In this document: piece by piece, positions 24,501 to 35,078 of the stretch | Layout: every line of letters begins with the position of its first letter | How positions within the stretch are numbered: position 1 is the stretch's first letter | Origin: Chiua virens | Taxonomy: Eukaryota; Basidiomycota; Agaricomycetes; Boletales; Boletaceae | DNA length: 64,000 nucleotides | Reading direction: 5' to 3' | Assembly: GCA_019787685.1 (NCBI GenBank) | Contig: JAHNUO010000015.1 | Location: forward strand, 248,001-312,000 | The notes under the pieces: generated by a model | The model's input: the letters and a program-made list of their open reading frames with translations, nothing else | The model's database searches: none | What the model was told of the DNA's origin: nothing | Program-made: the position numbers and the translations under genes

Positions 24501-25739
24501 ACATGTTCTATGCTAAAAGAAATCACAGATAATCAGCTAGTGTGACATGGATATGACTGCAAGTAGGAGTCACCTGGCTTTCTTGCTAATTAGACATCAT
24601 AATCTAACTTGTCTCCCTCAATGGCATGAGATACATGTCTGAAATTCTTCTCTCTATCCCTGCCTTTTACTGTGACAATATCTTCCTTTCTTTCCCTGTC
24701 AGAACCAAGCATGTCATGGCCAGTTTGTCCAATATTGGTTTGTAGGCAAAATTTGTCTGGCTTTATATTGGTTTGAGCAACATCATGGATACTCCATAAC
24801 CTTGATGTGCTAAGATTCAGTGATATGATTGAAGAACAAAGACCATTTGGCATTCCATACATTCAAGTTTTGATCAATGTGTGATAAATAGAGTGCTGGT
24901 ATGGTAATGAAAAATACTCACAGACACCAACCTGCTTGAAAATTCCCATCACAAACAACAAACAGAAGTCAAGGAAGGCAATGATGGTAAATAGACCATT
25001 GTATCTGCCAGGGACCAAACAGTAATCACAGGCAAATAAATCTGTTGTGATATGTAACTTAGACAGTGTTACAATAGTCACAGGTAGGACCTAGTGTAGC
25101 CACAACAGCACCAAGTATCTAGTGGCTGTAACAACCACCACTAAAGATCTCCACTAGATTAAATCTCCATATGTGAAGCAATAGCATAATAGTATAATGA
25201 ATAGCTGGAAGTATAGTAATTGGAGGACTTAGACCAACTTGAAGTCTTGGACATGATGCTGGTTCAATAATCCCTCACTTTCTTCTGTCTAATCTTTGTC
25301 TACTCTCCAAGCCTCATCTTGTGATATCCATTGCTGGTTGAAGTTGAGCCAACTCAAGCCACACATTGAGGTAGTTGCCACACAATTCAATTGGCTTATG
25401 GTAGCTGAGCCATGTCCACCCTTGGCTTTATTACCAGCTCAGTTTCTATCTAGTAACCAGACATGTCTAGAATTGGCAAAGGCCAAGCTGAGTGAAGGAG
25501 TGTAGCCCAGCTATATGAATTATTAACCTTGTTCAAATCAAACATACATGCATGTCAACCAGCTGGTCCCCACTGGAAGTATACCATGGACTCATGAAGG
25601 TTTCCCAATCTGAGTACCAAGTAACTCAATTATAATTATAATATAGTAGAACATAAAGGTAATTTGGTTCTCTTTCCTGGCTCTCCCACCAGGATTGAGT
25701 GCATGCAATGCTGCTGATTTTATGTACTTATAGGTCTAC
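21511..25739. other. AT-rich stretch with unrecognised decayed frames
   Basis: No transposon or host gene recognised. A + strand stretch at about 22520-23220 reads coherently between stops (GENSELESELAFKEGEPKE; CEVGMNFLSSWVTRKFL), and a 62-codon frame lies at 23784-23972. On the minus strand 24590-25081 holds two adjoining open frames (YNGLFTIIAFLDFCLLFVMG; GSDRERKEDIVTVKGRDREK). None matches a family I know. Part of 25065-25170 resembles 44585-44690 (shared CAGGTAGG and CCTAG blocks), a faint dispersed repeat. Confidence 0.4.
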
Positions 25740-27030
25740 TCTGAGTAAGGGCAAGTGAGTAGGAGCAATGAAGAGGGATCACATGGATCATTGGAACCAA
25801 GACTTGCATTACCCATGCATTCCACAATGCCCTGAGCGGCTGGGAGCAGCAATATAGTTGCTGAAACAACCTAGAACAACCTAGACTGTTAAAGTTGTAG
25901 TGGTGTAGTGAAGAGGGGGTTCAGTCCAGTGAAGAGGTGAAAACTCCAAGAGAACTTTGTTAGAGCTCTCTGGCTGTCATTCATGGGGTTTATATACTAC
26001 ATGGATATCGGAGTTTTAATCTGGGTATGAACTATGTAGATAAGCATGATGTATCCTATTGGATGATAAGGTGTGGATAGATATGAGTCATAGATAAGAG
26101 CATAGCCTTGCACTGCCGGTGATGAGTCAGTGATAAGAGAAATGAATAGATAAGGACATGAGGCGATGGATGCTGTGTGTTTGTGGCAGCCAATCGGATA
26201 TGATCCTTTGGACAGCCTTGACATGAGACGTATATGTTTAGAACAGATTGAATGTTGGAGTTGTTAAGTGAGGAAAAGTTGATATCGTAACAGTTGCTGC
26301 CTGGGCATGTTCAATGCCTTTGTTGCTCATCTTCTTTGCTATCTGGAGCGAGAAGTACTTGCACTGGCAGTGTCCTGGCTTGTTGCAGAACAAACATGGG
26401 GCATTGGGAGTGCATGAACAGCCAGAAGACAATGTCACGAGCACAGAGTCAGCAGAAGTGATAGAAAGGGTATCAGAGCAAGGGCAACAGTTAATTTCCT
26501 TGGTCTGGAATGCTGCTTTGACCTTATCCTTGTCCAGGTTAGTCAGGAAAGCAAGTCAGGAGATAACGTGATTGAACTTAGGCCTGAGAGAACAAATCAT
26601 GGCCATGTAAGTAAGCTCATCGTCAAGTTTGCTCATGTTGAATGAGGATGTGTGAAGGTCTTTCATGTGAAGCATGCTGTCTTTGACTCAAACAGCAAGG
26701 GCAGGAAGGGACTCATCAGGACACTTCCTAATGCTAAAAAACTCATCATAGGCAATGAAGTGGCTTCCAGCCTTTTGCTGGATGAAGACAGCCTTGAGCG
26801 CTGCTCTGATATGGACTTGCTGCTCTGGGGCAATGTTAAGCATCAACTTACCAGCTGCTTTGTCTTGTTTGATGTCCCAAGTGGTCTGCTCTGAGCTAGA
26901 AGCAGTGGGACAAAGCTTCTTGCCATCCAGGAGTCTGCAGAGGCCCTGGGAGCGAAACAGGGTCCTCATCTCCTCACTCTGGATGACATAGTTGGGGCCA
27001 GATGGAGCCTGAACGTGTTATGACAACACA
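25740..27030 (-). pseudogene. Copia gag fragment split by solo LTR-C
   Basis: Minus-strand gag: EEMRTLFRSQGLCRLLDGK, TTWDIKQDKAAGKLMLNIAP, QQKAGSHFIAYDEFFSIRK and LDDELTYMAMICSL (about 26980-26590). The zinc-knuckle region CLFCNKPGHCQCKY (about 26400-26360) has lost its last Cys. The frame reaches ...EHAQAA at 26293, where a solo LTR-C (25862-26292) interrupts it. Gag-protease linker sequence resumes at 25861-25740 (SNDPCDPSSLLLL, matching the linker at about 33700-33750). The first ~50 gag codons and leader are missing between LTR and gag. Everything after the linker is lost. Confidence 0.87.
25862..26292 (-). repeat. Solo LTR-C, 431 bp, target duplication GTTGC
   Basis: Sense ends are TGTTACGATATCAAC and TAGGTTGTTTCA. 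GTTGC flanks it at 25857-25861 and 26293-26297. It is ~90% identical by eye to the + copy at 29130-29559. TATATAAACCCCATGA near the middle is a likely promoter box. It sits inside copia gag coding sequence, so it is younger than that copia copy. No internal LTR-C element region is present in the window. Confidence 0.94.
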
Positions 27031-27265
27031 TGCTGAAACAGCTGCACTGGACAGCTGGAGTTTGATATAAGAAGCTATTTATAAGGTATCTTGTGTGACC
27101 ATATATACCTGGAGTTCAATGTAAGAAGCTGAAGAAGCGACTACATTGAACCACACATCTAAATACTGTAGGTAGATACACTACCAAATAGCCAAGTGGC
27201 TGAAACTCTAAGTATAAGTGACAAAGCAAATAAAGAGGGTTGATACACAATCATTGCATCTCACA
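27031..27265 (-). repeat. LTR-B (copia) 5' LTR, long form
   Basis: About 235 bp, upstream in sense of the gag fragment at 25740-27030, so it is the 5' LTR. Sense end is CTGTTTCAGCA; sense start is TGTGAGATGCAATGATTG. It has the long-form block, here beginning GTATATATGG. Many CpG positions have decayed. Confidence 0.86.
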
Positions 27266-29129
27266 GAGTTGTGAGGATATGGCTTGCAGGGTAAGGAGCA
27301 GGAAAGCCAGGTGTAAGAGGAGGGATGAGGTATAGGGTGAACATGATGTGTTGACAATGTGACATATTCATGACTAGGGACAGGAGACGAGGGGGTTGTC
27401 ACATAATTGGTCATGCAATTCATCCAGTCTCAAGAAGGGAGAGGGAGACAGAGAGAAAGGAGAGTAATGGAGTTGTCACATCATGCTGAGTAAGGTGGTG
27501 CAGAGGTGGGGAAAGGAAAGAGGGGGGAGTACAGGGCAGGTGAAGTGAGGTGCCAGTGCAACATGATGATGATGCAACAACATGCTGTGTTGTTGTTGCA
27601 GCACATTGTGATCTCATCATCATGTCCAGGTGGCATGAAAGGTGGGAGTTGAGGCCTTGATGGGAAGAGAGATTGAGAGGGGAAGAGACAAACACAACAC
27701 CATGTGGAGGGTGAAGGTCAGGTGTAGGACAGAATTGAGGAATGAGATGGGAATCCTGGTGTGTTCACATTCTGATTGCACACTTGGCGCATTTTAGGCA
27801 GTTTACAATTTGGATATTGTGCCACAATTGTGGCTGATTGTTTGTGTCTTTGTTTCATACCTAGTTTATAGTCAGAGTTCTCTGTTATCACTTTGCTGAG
27901 GACTCCAGCTGTGTACTGTCATGGTGAGGGAGATGAACAAAATGTGTGAATCATGCACAATCGAGTCAGGAACTGCATCCTTATAATTAGATTGCTGGTC
28001 TATCACAATTAGCAGAAACAAACAATGGATGTGAAAGCAAGGGTACTGTACAACTTATGTCTCATTTATGTATTGATTGACCTTTCAATCATCCATACAT
28101 GGATAAACAGAATGCTGATAGACCCCCATGCTACAATATCATCACTCCTGGTGTGAACCTTCTGGTCACTTCAACTGTTCTTCCAAGAAAATGATAATTT
28201 CATCCATATGAATTTTGCTAGATGGTCTGGTCTGCCAGCAGAATGAACAGCAGATCTCTCTGAGCCATAGGGGGTAGCATTAACCACTGAAGAGGTAAAA
28301 GGACTACAGTCATACCGGGTTTCAGCTGCTGAGATGAGCAACTGCCTTGGGGATTGTCTAGCTAGAGTCAGGCTATGACTGAGTACACCAAGGAAAGAAG
28401 ACAATGATACTAAGGACAAATCTAGAGGAAACAGAACTGTTTACCTGCTCAGTGTTTTGGATAGAGACATTTACCCTTCTCTTGGTGTCCTTGACCCACC
28501 TTACATATGTAGATGTGAGCTAGCCTAAGAAAGGGGTTGTTACTGATGGCATCTACCAGGCATAATGATATAGTATCAACCTTAAGAAATGGATGATTTG
28601 GTATAGAGAACTGGATCCCACTTTGAGGTTTTGTGATATGGCTACCAAGTAATTTTGATTATGAAATTCATAGGTCAATAGGCAACCCAAGGAAGCAGCA
28701 TCACTACTGGTGTATACAGGCTGAATATTTTCTCAACAGATTATGGTTAGCTTGCAGATAGGTATAACTATTGCAGTGCAATTAAAAAAAATATTGATAA
28801 CACTATATATAGACTTGTGCATTCAAGGTAAAATCCATGGAACACTTCCTGAAACCTGTCTTCATTGTCATAGTCTGCCCCAAAGTTAGTAAGTAAATTA
28901 TTAAGCCATGTCATGGATGTTATTCATTGACCAGTTAGTACAAACTTTTAAATTTATTCATTCTAGAATTAGAAATTATTTTCTAGATCAGACTGTAACA
29001 AATCTGAGCAGAGATATAAACTCTGCTATCAACCAACTTGGGCAAGTTTCAAAAAGACAGCAATTATATTGTTGATTACTACTTTAGAGATCATTACTGG
29101 TAAGTTCAAATCTTTGCTAATATAAGTTG
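27266..29129. other. No recognisable gene; GA-rich then AT-rich sequence
   Basis: 27280-27720 is rich in AGG/GAG on +, with a CAACA/TGTTG-rich patch at 27555-27610. The rest is AT-rich. The only repeat recognised is the LTR-E relic at 27760-27921. I see no gene. Confidence 0.5.
27760..27921 (+). repeat. Diverged LTR-E relic, short form
   Basis: Aligns with 35501-35747: CTGATTGCACAC, GCGCATTTTAG, TTTGGATATTG, TGTGGCTGATTGTTTGTG, CCTAGTTTATA, then GGACTCCAGCTGTGT. The GTATGT...CAG block is absent: GACTCCAG joins CTGTGT directly. Confidence 0.78.
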
Positions 29130-29559
29130 TGTTACGATACCAACTTTTCCTCACTTCACAACTCCAACGTTCAATCTATTCTAAAGATACTCACCTCATG
29201 TCAAGGCTGTCCAAAGGATCATATCTGATTGGCTGCCACAATAACACAGCATCCATCAACACATGTTCTTATCTATTCATTTCCCTTATCACTGACTCAT
29301 CATAGCAGTGCAAGGCTATGCTCTTATCTATGACTCATATCTATTCACACCTTATCATCCAATAGGATACGTTATGTTTATCTACGTAGTTCATACTCAG
29401 ATTAGAACTCCGACATCCATGTAGTATATAAACCCCATGAATCAAAGCCAGAGAGCTCTAACAAAGTTCTCTTGGAGTTTTCGCCTCTCTGCTGGACTGA
29501 ACCCCCTCTCACTTCATCCACTACACTTTAACAGTCTAGCTTTGTTCTAGGTTGTTTCA
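29130..29559 (+). repeat. Solo LTR-C, 430 bp, target duplication AGTTG
   Basis: Starts TGTTACGATACC and ends GGTTGTTTCA. AGTTG precedes (29125-29129) and follows (29560-29564). Same family as 25862-26292, with identical landmark blocks (CAAGGCTGTCCAAAGGATCA; CTCTAACAAAGTTCTC). Confidence 0.95.
29425..29432 (+). promoter_or_regulatory. TATA box of LTR-C
   Basis: TATATAAA in the sequence GTAGTATATAAACCCCATGA. The same box occurs in the other LTR-C copy and in LTR-D (59815-59822), so it is conserved between the two LTR families and probably marks their promoter. Confidence 0.55.
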
Positions 29560-29589
29560 AGTTGGTTGACAGCAATTCTCATTACAATA

Positions 29590-30145
29590 GTGCTTCTGAA
29601 ATCAAGTAGTTTCACTGCAAAGGCTTTTTCCAAACAGATTGAGTCCATTATTACCTCTTTGCTTTTCATTTTAGAATAGTCATCAAAGCTTTTGAGCCTT
29701 GGCCCTGATTGGTCACTTTTATCTGATGATACTAAGGCATTAGAATTGACCAAGGAAGTCCTGAGTGACATTCTTGAAATTAAGTCTGGCTATAACTGTA
29801 GTGAGTCTCTGGAGAAGTATATTCATTCTGGAATGGACAAGACCAGTGAACAAGAACCACATCACCTTAATATCATAAGTGAGTATATTGATAATCTCTG
29901 CATCTTTACTATTTAATCTATTCAGATACTGCAAGCAAACCAGTCTAAAATGTTCAAGTTTTAGTATACTTGGACTGATTGCTGCTTTTTATCAGGCTGC
30001 AAGTGCTATGAGCAATGTTACGTATAACACTATGCAAGGAGTTCTTGGCTATGGTAGTGCTAGTTCTATTAGCATCACGGTCAAACATGAGGCCTACAGG
30101 CAAAAACTTGTTTGCATCTTTGCCAATCTTGAGGTTCCAGATTAG
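29590..30145 (+). pseudogene. Unrecognised gene remnant with a likely 47-bp intron
   Basis: A + frame reads SLGPDWSLLSDDTKALELTK and GMDKTSEQEPHHLNIIS (29692-29880). GTGAGTATATTG...TTCAG (29880-29926) then looks like a short fungal intron. A further frame reads SILGLIAAFYQAASAMSN and KHEAYRQKLVCIFANLEVPD (about 29965-30144). The reading phase does not continue cleanly across the proposed intron, so it is probably broken. I do not recognise the family. Confidence 0.4.
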
Positions 30146-30941
30146 AGGAGGTACAGTCAGTTAGATTGAATTGATTCTTCAATCACCCTGGAGAGTCATT
30201 CATTTCTCCATATCCACTCAATTTCATTATTGTTATAAAGTAAGAGTATGTGATATACTCCACTGACACCAGATCTAATTGTGAATCCCCAGGATGGAGA
30301 CAAGACAAGGCTATCAGAGGAGTTATATGAAGAATTGATGCATCAAGTGGTCCAGCAGGGGCCTTGAAGTCTCCAGCCTGTGGCATGCTGTGGCACCAGG
30401 CTCAACATGAGGTCTACTTAGAGCCTGTGGTTGAAGGCAGTAGAGTATGGCTGGATTGCAAGATGGTTAATACCTTGTCTGAGCTGGATAAATTATTGTG
30501 GGCACCCATATGATACTCTCAAGTTGCAGTATATGCAGTGCCATGCAGTGCCAGTGTACTCAGACTATGTGAACAACCTCTAGAAATAGTACAAATATAT
30601 GTGTGTGATGAATCTACAGTGATACTTGGCTTCAAGATCATCATTGATAGGGAATAAATAGTGTGAAGTAAATACATGTACATGGTTGCATGGCCAAATT
30701 TGCTTGTGAGAGACTTTTTGACCATAAAGCCAAGTGGGAACTATGTGTGGGCAGACAATGTTAGACCATAGTTTAGTTGCCCAACTGGTCCAGTTGTCTT
30801 TGTCTAGCTTTAGAATTAGATTTTGAAATACTACTTGACTTGACAAAATATTTTCGCCTGCAAGAAACCTCCCTCATGCCTCTGTGCTTTCTTCACCTCT
30901 CTCTTGCTCTCTGTCGCTTCCACAATCCTCTCACACTCTAC
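30146..30941. other. Mostly unrecognised; possible copia gag start on the minus strand
   Basis: The minus frame 30580-30846 begins VVFQNLILKLDKDNWTSW. This resembles the K-L-x-x-x-N-(W/Y)-x-x-W opening of copia gag proteins, though nothing else supports it. The last ~90 bases before 30942 are a CT-rich leader to the copia gag that follows. Confidence 0.3.
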
Positions 30942-31857
30942 CATGTCATCAGAACACCAACAGCACTCCCATCGCATCCAACCTCTCTCTGGAAATCTGA
31001 TTGGTTTATGGGAAGGAGACTCGCCCAAACGCTTCTGGGGCAGACCAGACTGCTTGGGACATCAAGCAGGAGAGGGCAAGTTGACTGGTGAGCTGATAGG
31101 CTCAATATTGCGCAGGACCAGTGAGTCCACATCCGAGTGGACCAGGGCTATTCACTCCAGAGAGCAAAAAAGTACTACCAGTTGAACAAGGGCCTTGAAG
31201 GAGAAGAAGGGCGAGAGTGCACAGGCAGCTACAGTGCTGTGGTTCCAACCATTCTGACCCCTTCTCGCCACTCCTGCTCGATGCTGATTATGATTGGAAT
31301 GCAGACTCGGGCACTACTTCTCATATGATGCCCCATCGCCACTGATTGCGCAAATATACCCCAAAACGCGTCGCAATCAAGCTCGCCGACAATACTGTCA
31401 TCTATTTGGCTGGAGTCGGGTCTACTGTGTTTCACCCAGTCATTGATGGGAAAAGCGGTCGAGTTTTTGAATGTCCTACATGTTCCAGAGCTGCGGAACA
31501 ACCTCTTAGCTGTCCTATACCTCACTCATCACTCATCCTTACAATCCAACCACAAAATGCACTGTTATCTCAGAATGCGCTGATTTTGACAAGCGCACCA
31601 CAGGTCCTGCACCCACACCCACTCCAGAATGTCATGATGTCTCTCATCCTTATACAGCCCCAGATGTCGAAGAGCTTGCAGAAGACAACGCTCCTGAGGC
31701 TCCTGGGATTCTGCATCCTGGGGGGGCGCCTGGTCCTGCTGAGACACAGGATGCAGAATCCAATACCCCAGTCGCTGCACCTCAACACCTCCCAGACGCT
31801 CCAGAGACACACCACCACCTGCGCCTCAGCCTGTGCACAGTCCTATAGGCATTGGAG
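30942..31857 (+). pseudogene. Copia copy with integrase deleted: gag start, protease, linker
   Basis: Begins ATGTCATCAGAACACC, matching the gag start at 39726 (MSSE). Gag pieces (SDQTAWDIKQ-like; RAKKYYQ) run to about 31250. The protease region reads WNADSG(T)TSHMMPHRH, then NYTPKRVAIKLADNTVIY and LHVPELRNNLLAVLYL across frames (31270-31500). At about 31505 the sequence jumps to the linker downstream of integrase (NPTTKCTVISECADFD; APGILHPGGAPGP) and runs to 31857. The whole integrase is missing. It ends directly on an LTR-B in the same orientation. Confidence 0.86.
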
Positions 31858-32027
31858 TGTTAGATACAGTGATTGCGCATCAACCCCTCATTAGTTGCTT
31901 TGTCATTTTCAGCCACTACTATATTTGTTAGTGTATCTAGCTACTGTATTTAGCCTTGGAGTTCGATGTAATGGCTTCCTTAGTCTCTTACATCGAACTC
32001 CAGCTGTCCAGTGCAGTTGTTTTATAA
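31858..32027 (+). repeat. LTR-B, short form (170 bp), shared by two copia internal regions
   Basis: Starts TGTTAGATACAGTGATTG and ends GTTGTTTTATAA. The stem-loop arms GGAGTTCGATGTAA and TTACATCGAACTCC are intact. GAACTCCAG joins CTGTCCAG directly at 32003/32004, with no GTATGT...CAG block. It lies between one copia linker (left) and a copia primer-binding site and leader (right). Confidence 0.9.
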
Positions 32028-32044
32028 GGTTATGAGGCCTGCGC
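32028..32044 (+). promoter_or_regulatory. Copia primer-binding site
   Basis: GGTTATGAGGCCTGCGC directly after the LTR end. The same sequence with one change (GGTTATGAGCCCTGCGC in sense) follows the LTR at 39834-39850. The position and conservation fit a tRNA primer-binding site. I cannot name the tRNA. Confidence 0.6.
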
Positions 32045-32088
32045 TTTGAGTGCTCCCAACAGCTGAGAGAGACCTTGACACTGTATTT

Positions 32089-33010
32089 TCGTTTTATTAC
32101 GCGATCGCCGGAGGCATTCTCTGACGATCTCCCATTGGGGGCCAGTACTGTGTCGATATGCTCTCCCACTTCAACATGGCTGATTGCAAGCCTGTGACGA
32201 CCCCCATGGAGCCTGGTCTCTGCCTTTCGCGCGGCCAGAGCCCCAGGAATGCAGAAGAGCATCATTTCATGCGTTCTGTCGCTTATCCTGCACCACTCGT
32301 CCGGATATTGCCTTTGCTGTAGGTCAGCTTGCCTCCTTTACCTCTGAATTTGCTACATCCAGGGCTCTTTGACCTTCAGTATCACCTATTCCCCTGATCC
32401 CACCTCTTCCGAGCTCTTCAAGACTTATTCCCATGCAAACCATGGCGGTTGCAAAGACTCTGGTCGCTCCAGAAGCGCATACGTCGTCACGATCGGTTCT
32501 GGTGTCGTCTCCTGGATGTCTAAGTGTCAGCCCATCATCACCCTCTATACCACTGAAGCCGAGGACGTTGCTGATAAACAACTGCACTGGGCAGCTGGAG
32601 TTCGATGTAAGAGTCTGTTTATAGGAGTCTAGGACGACCACATACCTGGAGTTCGATGTAAGAGACTGAGGAAGCCATTACATCGAAATCTAAAGCTAAA
32701 TACAGTATGTAGAGACACTACCAAATAGTGTAGTGGCACACACTCTAAATAGGGATCACACATCAAACAGAGAGAGGAGTTGATGCGCAATCACTGCATC
32801 TGACAGTTGCAGCATGCAAGCAGGCAAGGAGATCGTCTGGATGCGCAAATTACTGCAGAGTCACCTGGGCCTTCAACCCTCCATATGCACAACCAGTCAG
32901 CGATCCAGGAGGCGAAGCATCCAGAGCATCATGGTAGGATGAAGCACCTTGATCTTCGCTGGTACTAGCTTCCGAGATATTGTGGACAAAGGCATCATTT
33001 CTCCTCATTT
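32089..33010 (+). pseudogene. Copia RT end and RNase H, interrupted by an LTR-B
   Basis: After the leader (32045-32088) the sequence jumps into late RT: SHFNMADCKPVTTPMEPGL-like (32165-32225) and CTTRPDIAFAVGQLASF (32290-32345). RNase H follows: SHANHGGCKDSGRSRSAYVV (about 32430-32490) and a TEAEDVA block, where LTR-B inserts at 32572. Coding resumes at 32806: AACKQAKEIVWMRKLLQ, then KHLDLRWY and GIISPHFLPTSDE near 32935-33030. Joining the flanks across the single GTTGC restores the reading (EDVAACKQ). Confidence 0.88.
32572..32805 (-). repeat. LTR-B solo LTR, long form, inserted in copia RNase H, target duplication GTTGC
   Basis: 234 bp on the strand opposite to its host. Flanked by GTTGC at 32567-32571 and 32806-32810. 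Contains the 51-bp block (32595-32645), which in LTR sense starts GTATGTGG and ends ACTCCAG. A copia LTR has therefore landed in an older copy of the same family and since lost its internal region. Confidence 0.94.
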
Positions 33011-33394
33011 CCTTCCTACTTCTGATGAAGACAAACCTGGAAGCAAATTCTGAGTGATTTCTGGCCAGGATCCATTGGCAGTCATGGTGAGCAAGAGAAC
33101 AGGCTTTCTATATTCACGACAGATGGCGAAAGAGTCCCCTGAGTCTTGTCTGATTGTTGGGCCACAGCCCAACCATCACAGATCAACTGTTGAAAGAGTC
33201 TGTCACCCTTGAATAGATTGGGTGGTTCGATTCCTGGTGCACGAACATGAAGTCTGTAAGCATACTGATACAACACAGGCCACCACGTTGAAGATGAAGG
33301 ACAATATCACAATCCACTGTTGTGTTCTGTTCACTATCGCCAGGGACAATGGCAGCTATCGCATCCACAGTTGGCAGAATGTATCTTCTACCAT
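33011..33394. other. Unassigned filler within the copia mosaic
   Basis: No copia domain recognised. A GGTTCGATTCC at 33223-33233 looks like a tRNA T-arm, but no matching stem or acceptor exists (see rejected items). Confidence 0.45.
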
Positions 33395-34360
33395 CGAAGC
33401 GTTCTGATGAGTCCCTCCCCGCCCTTGCTGCTCGAGTCAAAGACTGCATGCTTCGCATCTTGAACATCCACCTTTGATATCAGCAAACTCGACGACGAGC
33501 TCACTTGCATGGCCATGATTCATTCGCTTGGGCCTGAATGCAATCATTTCTTCTCTTCCCTCGCTCCCTTGACTGAGGAAATCAATTGTCGACCTTGCCC
33601 TGATGCCCTGCCAGTGCAAGTGCTATTCGCTCCTGAGAGCGAAAAAGTACTACAAGACGCAGCAGACCAACCCCAAACGCTCTGAACAGGCCATGTCTTT
33701 GTTCCAGCGATCCCTGTGATCCCTCCTCTTCACCCCTCCTACTCGATGCTGACCATGACTGGAATGCAGACTCGGGGGCCACTTCTTATATGACGCCTCA
33801 TCGTCATTGGCTGCGCAACTATACCCCAACACGCGTCCCCATCAAGCTCGCAGACAATACCATCGTCTACTCTGCTGGAGGTCGGGTCTGTGGTGTTCCA
33901 CCCAGTTATTTAGGGGAAGAGCGGTCGAGCGGTCGAGTTTAGCAACCCCTTGCATGTTCCAGAGCTTCGCAACAATCTCCTCGCTGTCCTGTACTTAACT
34001 CGTCAGTCCTCCTTCATTGTACACGACGTATGGCGTTCTCGCGCTTATCTTGACCACCTCTGTTCATTGCGACCATTGACAGTCAGAATGCAGCGTTTCT
34101 GGACGGCACCACTGAGCCTGCGACAGAGCATGCATGCCCTGCAACCACTGTACCACTAGACATGGCGCTGTGGCATCGTAGATTTGCGCACGACAACCTA
34201 GGTAGCTGATGTCAAGTCGCTCTCTGATCGCCAGCTAGTCACTGGGATGAAGCTGGATAGCAAGTCGTCACCAGATCCCATTTGTGAGCCATGCCTAGCA
34301 GGCAAGTGGTCGCAGCAGACACTCAATTTACAGTTGCTCAGTGCTGCTGTTTTATCTGAT
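33395..34360 (+). pseudogene. Copia gag tail, protease and integrase zinc domain, ending in an LTR-B scrap
   Basis: Gag tail: SDESLPALAARVKDCMLRI (about 33405-33460) and DELTCMAMIHSLGPE (about 33495-33540). Protease: NADSGATSYMTPHRHWLRNY (about 33760-33820) and VPIKLADNTIVYSAGG, then LHVPELRNNLLAVLYLTR (about 33950-34005). Integrase N-terminal HHCC: MALWHRRFAHDNL (about 34160-34200) with C-x2-C at PICEPCLAGK (about 34280-34310). At about 34318 it breaks into an LTR-B 3' end (CAGTGCTGCTGTTTTATC) and a decayed primer-site (TGATTATGAATGCC). The order relative to 30942-33010 is scrambled, so this is a recombinant pile-up. Confidence 0.85.
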
Positions 34361-34399
34361 TATGAATGCCAGAGTTTGTAAGCTTTTCTAAGATGCAGT

Positions 34400-35050
34400 G
34401 AATAGCACGGCAATTTGGAGATTAAATGTTCATGGGACCCAAAGAATGGATTTGGACAGGCTCAGTATATGGTCTTTCACCAGGAGGGATAGGATAGAGT
34501 GGTTGAGGATCAATAGAATCATGAGAGCTGCTAGAGCCAGAGTCATCAGGATCTGGATTGGGTGGTTGAGGGACATCTTCAGAGGACTCAGAACCAGAAT
34601 CAGATGGATCAGAATTGTGAGGATTGGGTGGTGATGTGGTGGTGGTGGTGGTGGTGGTGATGGTGGCAATGATGGTGGTGAGCCAGGACTACTTGGAGGT
34701 GACATAGGAGGAGGGCCTGGAGCTGAATTAGATTCAACGATCAGAAACATATTGATCAATATTATCAATTTAACCTCTGAATGATGGTGATACTCTAGTT
34801 CTTCATGTTGTTGCAGTTGAATTCATAGTGCCTGGAGATGATGTTGATGTTCTTGCTCCTGCCATTGCTGTTGTACTCTCAAAGCATACAGGTACTGCTA
34901 TTCCTGCTCCTGCCATTGCTGCTGTGCTCTAAGAGCATGCAGACGTTGCTGTTCCTGCTCCTGCTATTGTTGCTGTGCTCTTAGAGCATACAGACACTGT
35001 TGTTCCTGTGCCTCCTATTGCTATTGTTGTTGTTGTTGTTGATCAGTAGT
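34400..35050 (-). pseudogene. Gag-like start of the LTR-E element, Q-rich repeats then Pro-rich segment
   Basis: Downstream in sense of the left LTR-E. The minus strand reads a Q-run (35045-35010), then about three to four diverged copies of a 17-codon unit of the form QEQEQQRLHALRAQQQW (about 34990-34830). A Pro/Ser-rich segment follows (APGPPPMSPPSSPGSPP, about 34720-34640), and then diluted sequence. Stops (TAG for CAG) interrupt the Q repeats. Glutamine-rich, coiled-coil-prone N-termini are common in gypsy gag proteins. No capsid domain is recognisable, so the superfamily of LTR-E is not settled. Confidence 0.55.
34830..34995. repeat. 51-bp tandem repeat, about 3 units
   Basis: The + strand unit contains CTGCTCCTGCCATTGCTG, then TGTGCTCTAAGAGCAT, and recurs three times with a few changes. 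It encodes the Q-rich 17-residue repeat of the LTR-E gag on the minus strand. Confidence 0.75.
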
Positions 35051-35078
35051 ATCTTGAAAGTTGATGGTATGCTGATAC

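Noticed and set aside
25065..25170. Shared repeat with 44585-44690 as a defined element
   Set aside because: Only scattered blocks match and no ends or flanking duplications could be found, so it is mentioned only as a faint dispersed similarity.
33190..33245. tRNA-like GGTTCGATTCC
   Set aside because: It resembles a T-arm, but the five bases before TTCGATT do not pair with the five after it, and no D-arm, anticodon stem or acceptor could be drawn around it.
34400..34770. 112-codon Pro-rich frame on the minus strand as an independent host protein
   Set aside because: It sits directly downstream of an LTR-E and primer-site-like sequence, so it is more simply the gag region of that element. 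The GTG/CAC run is microsatellite-like.
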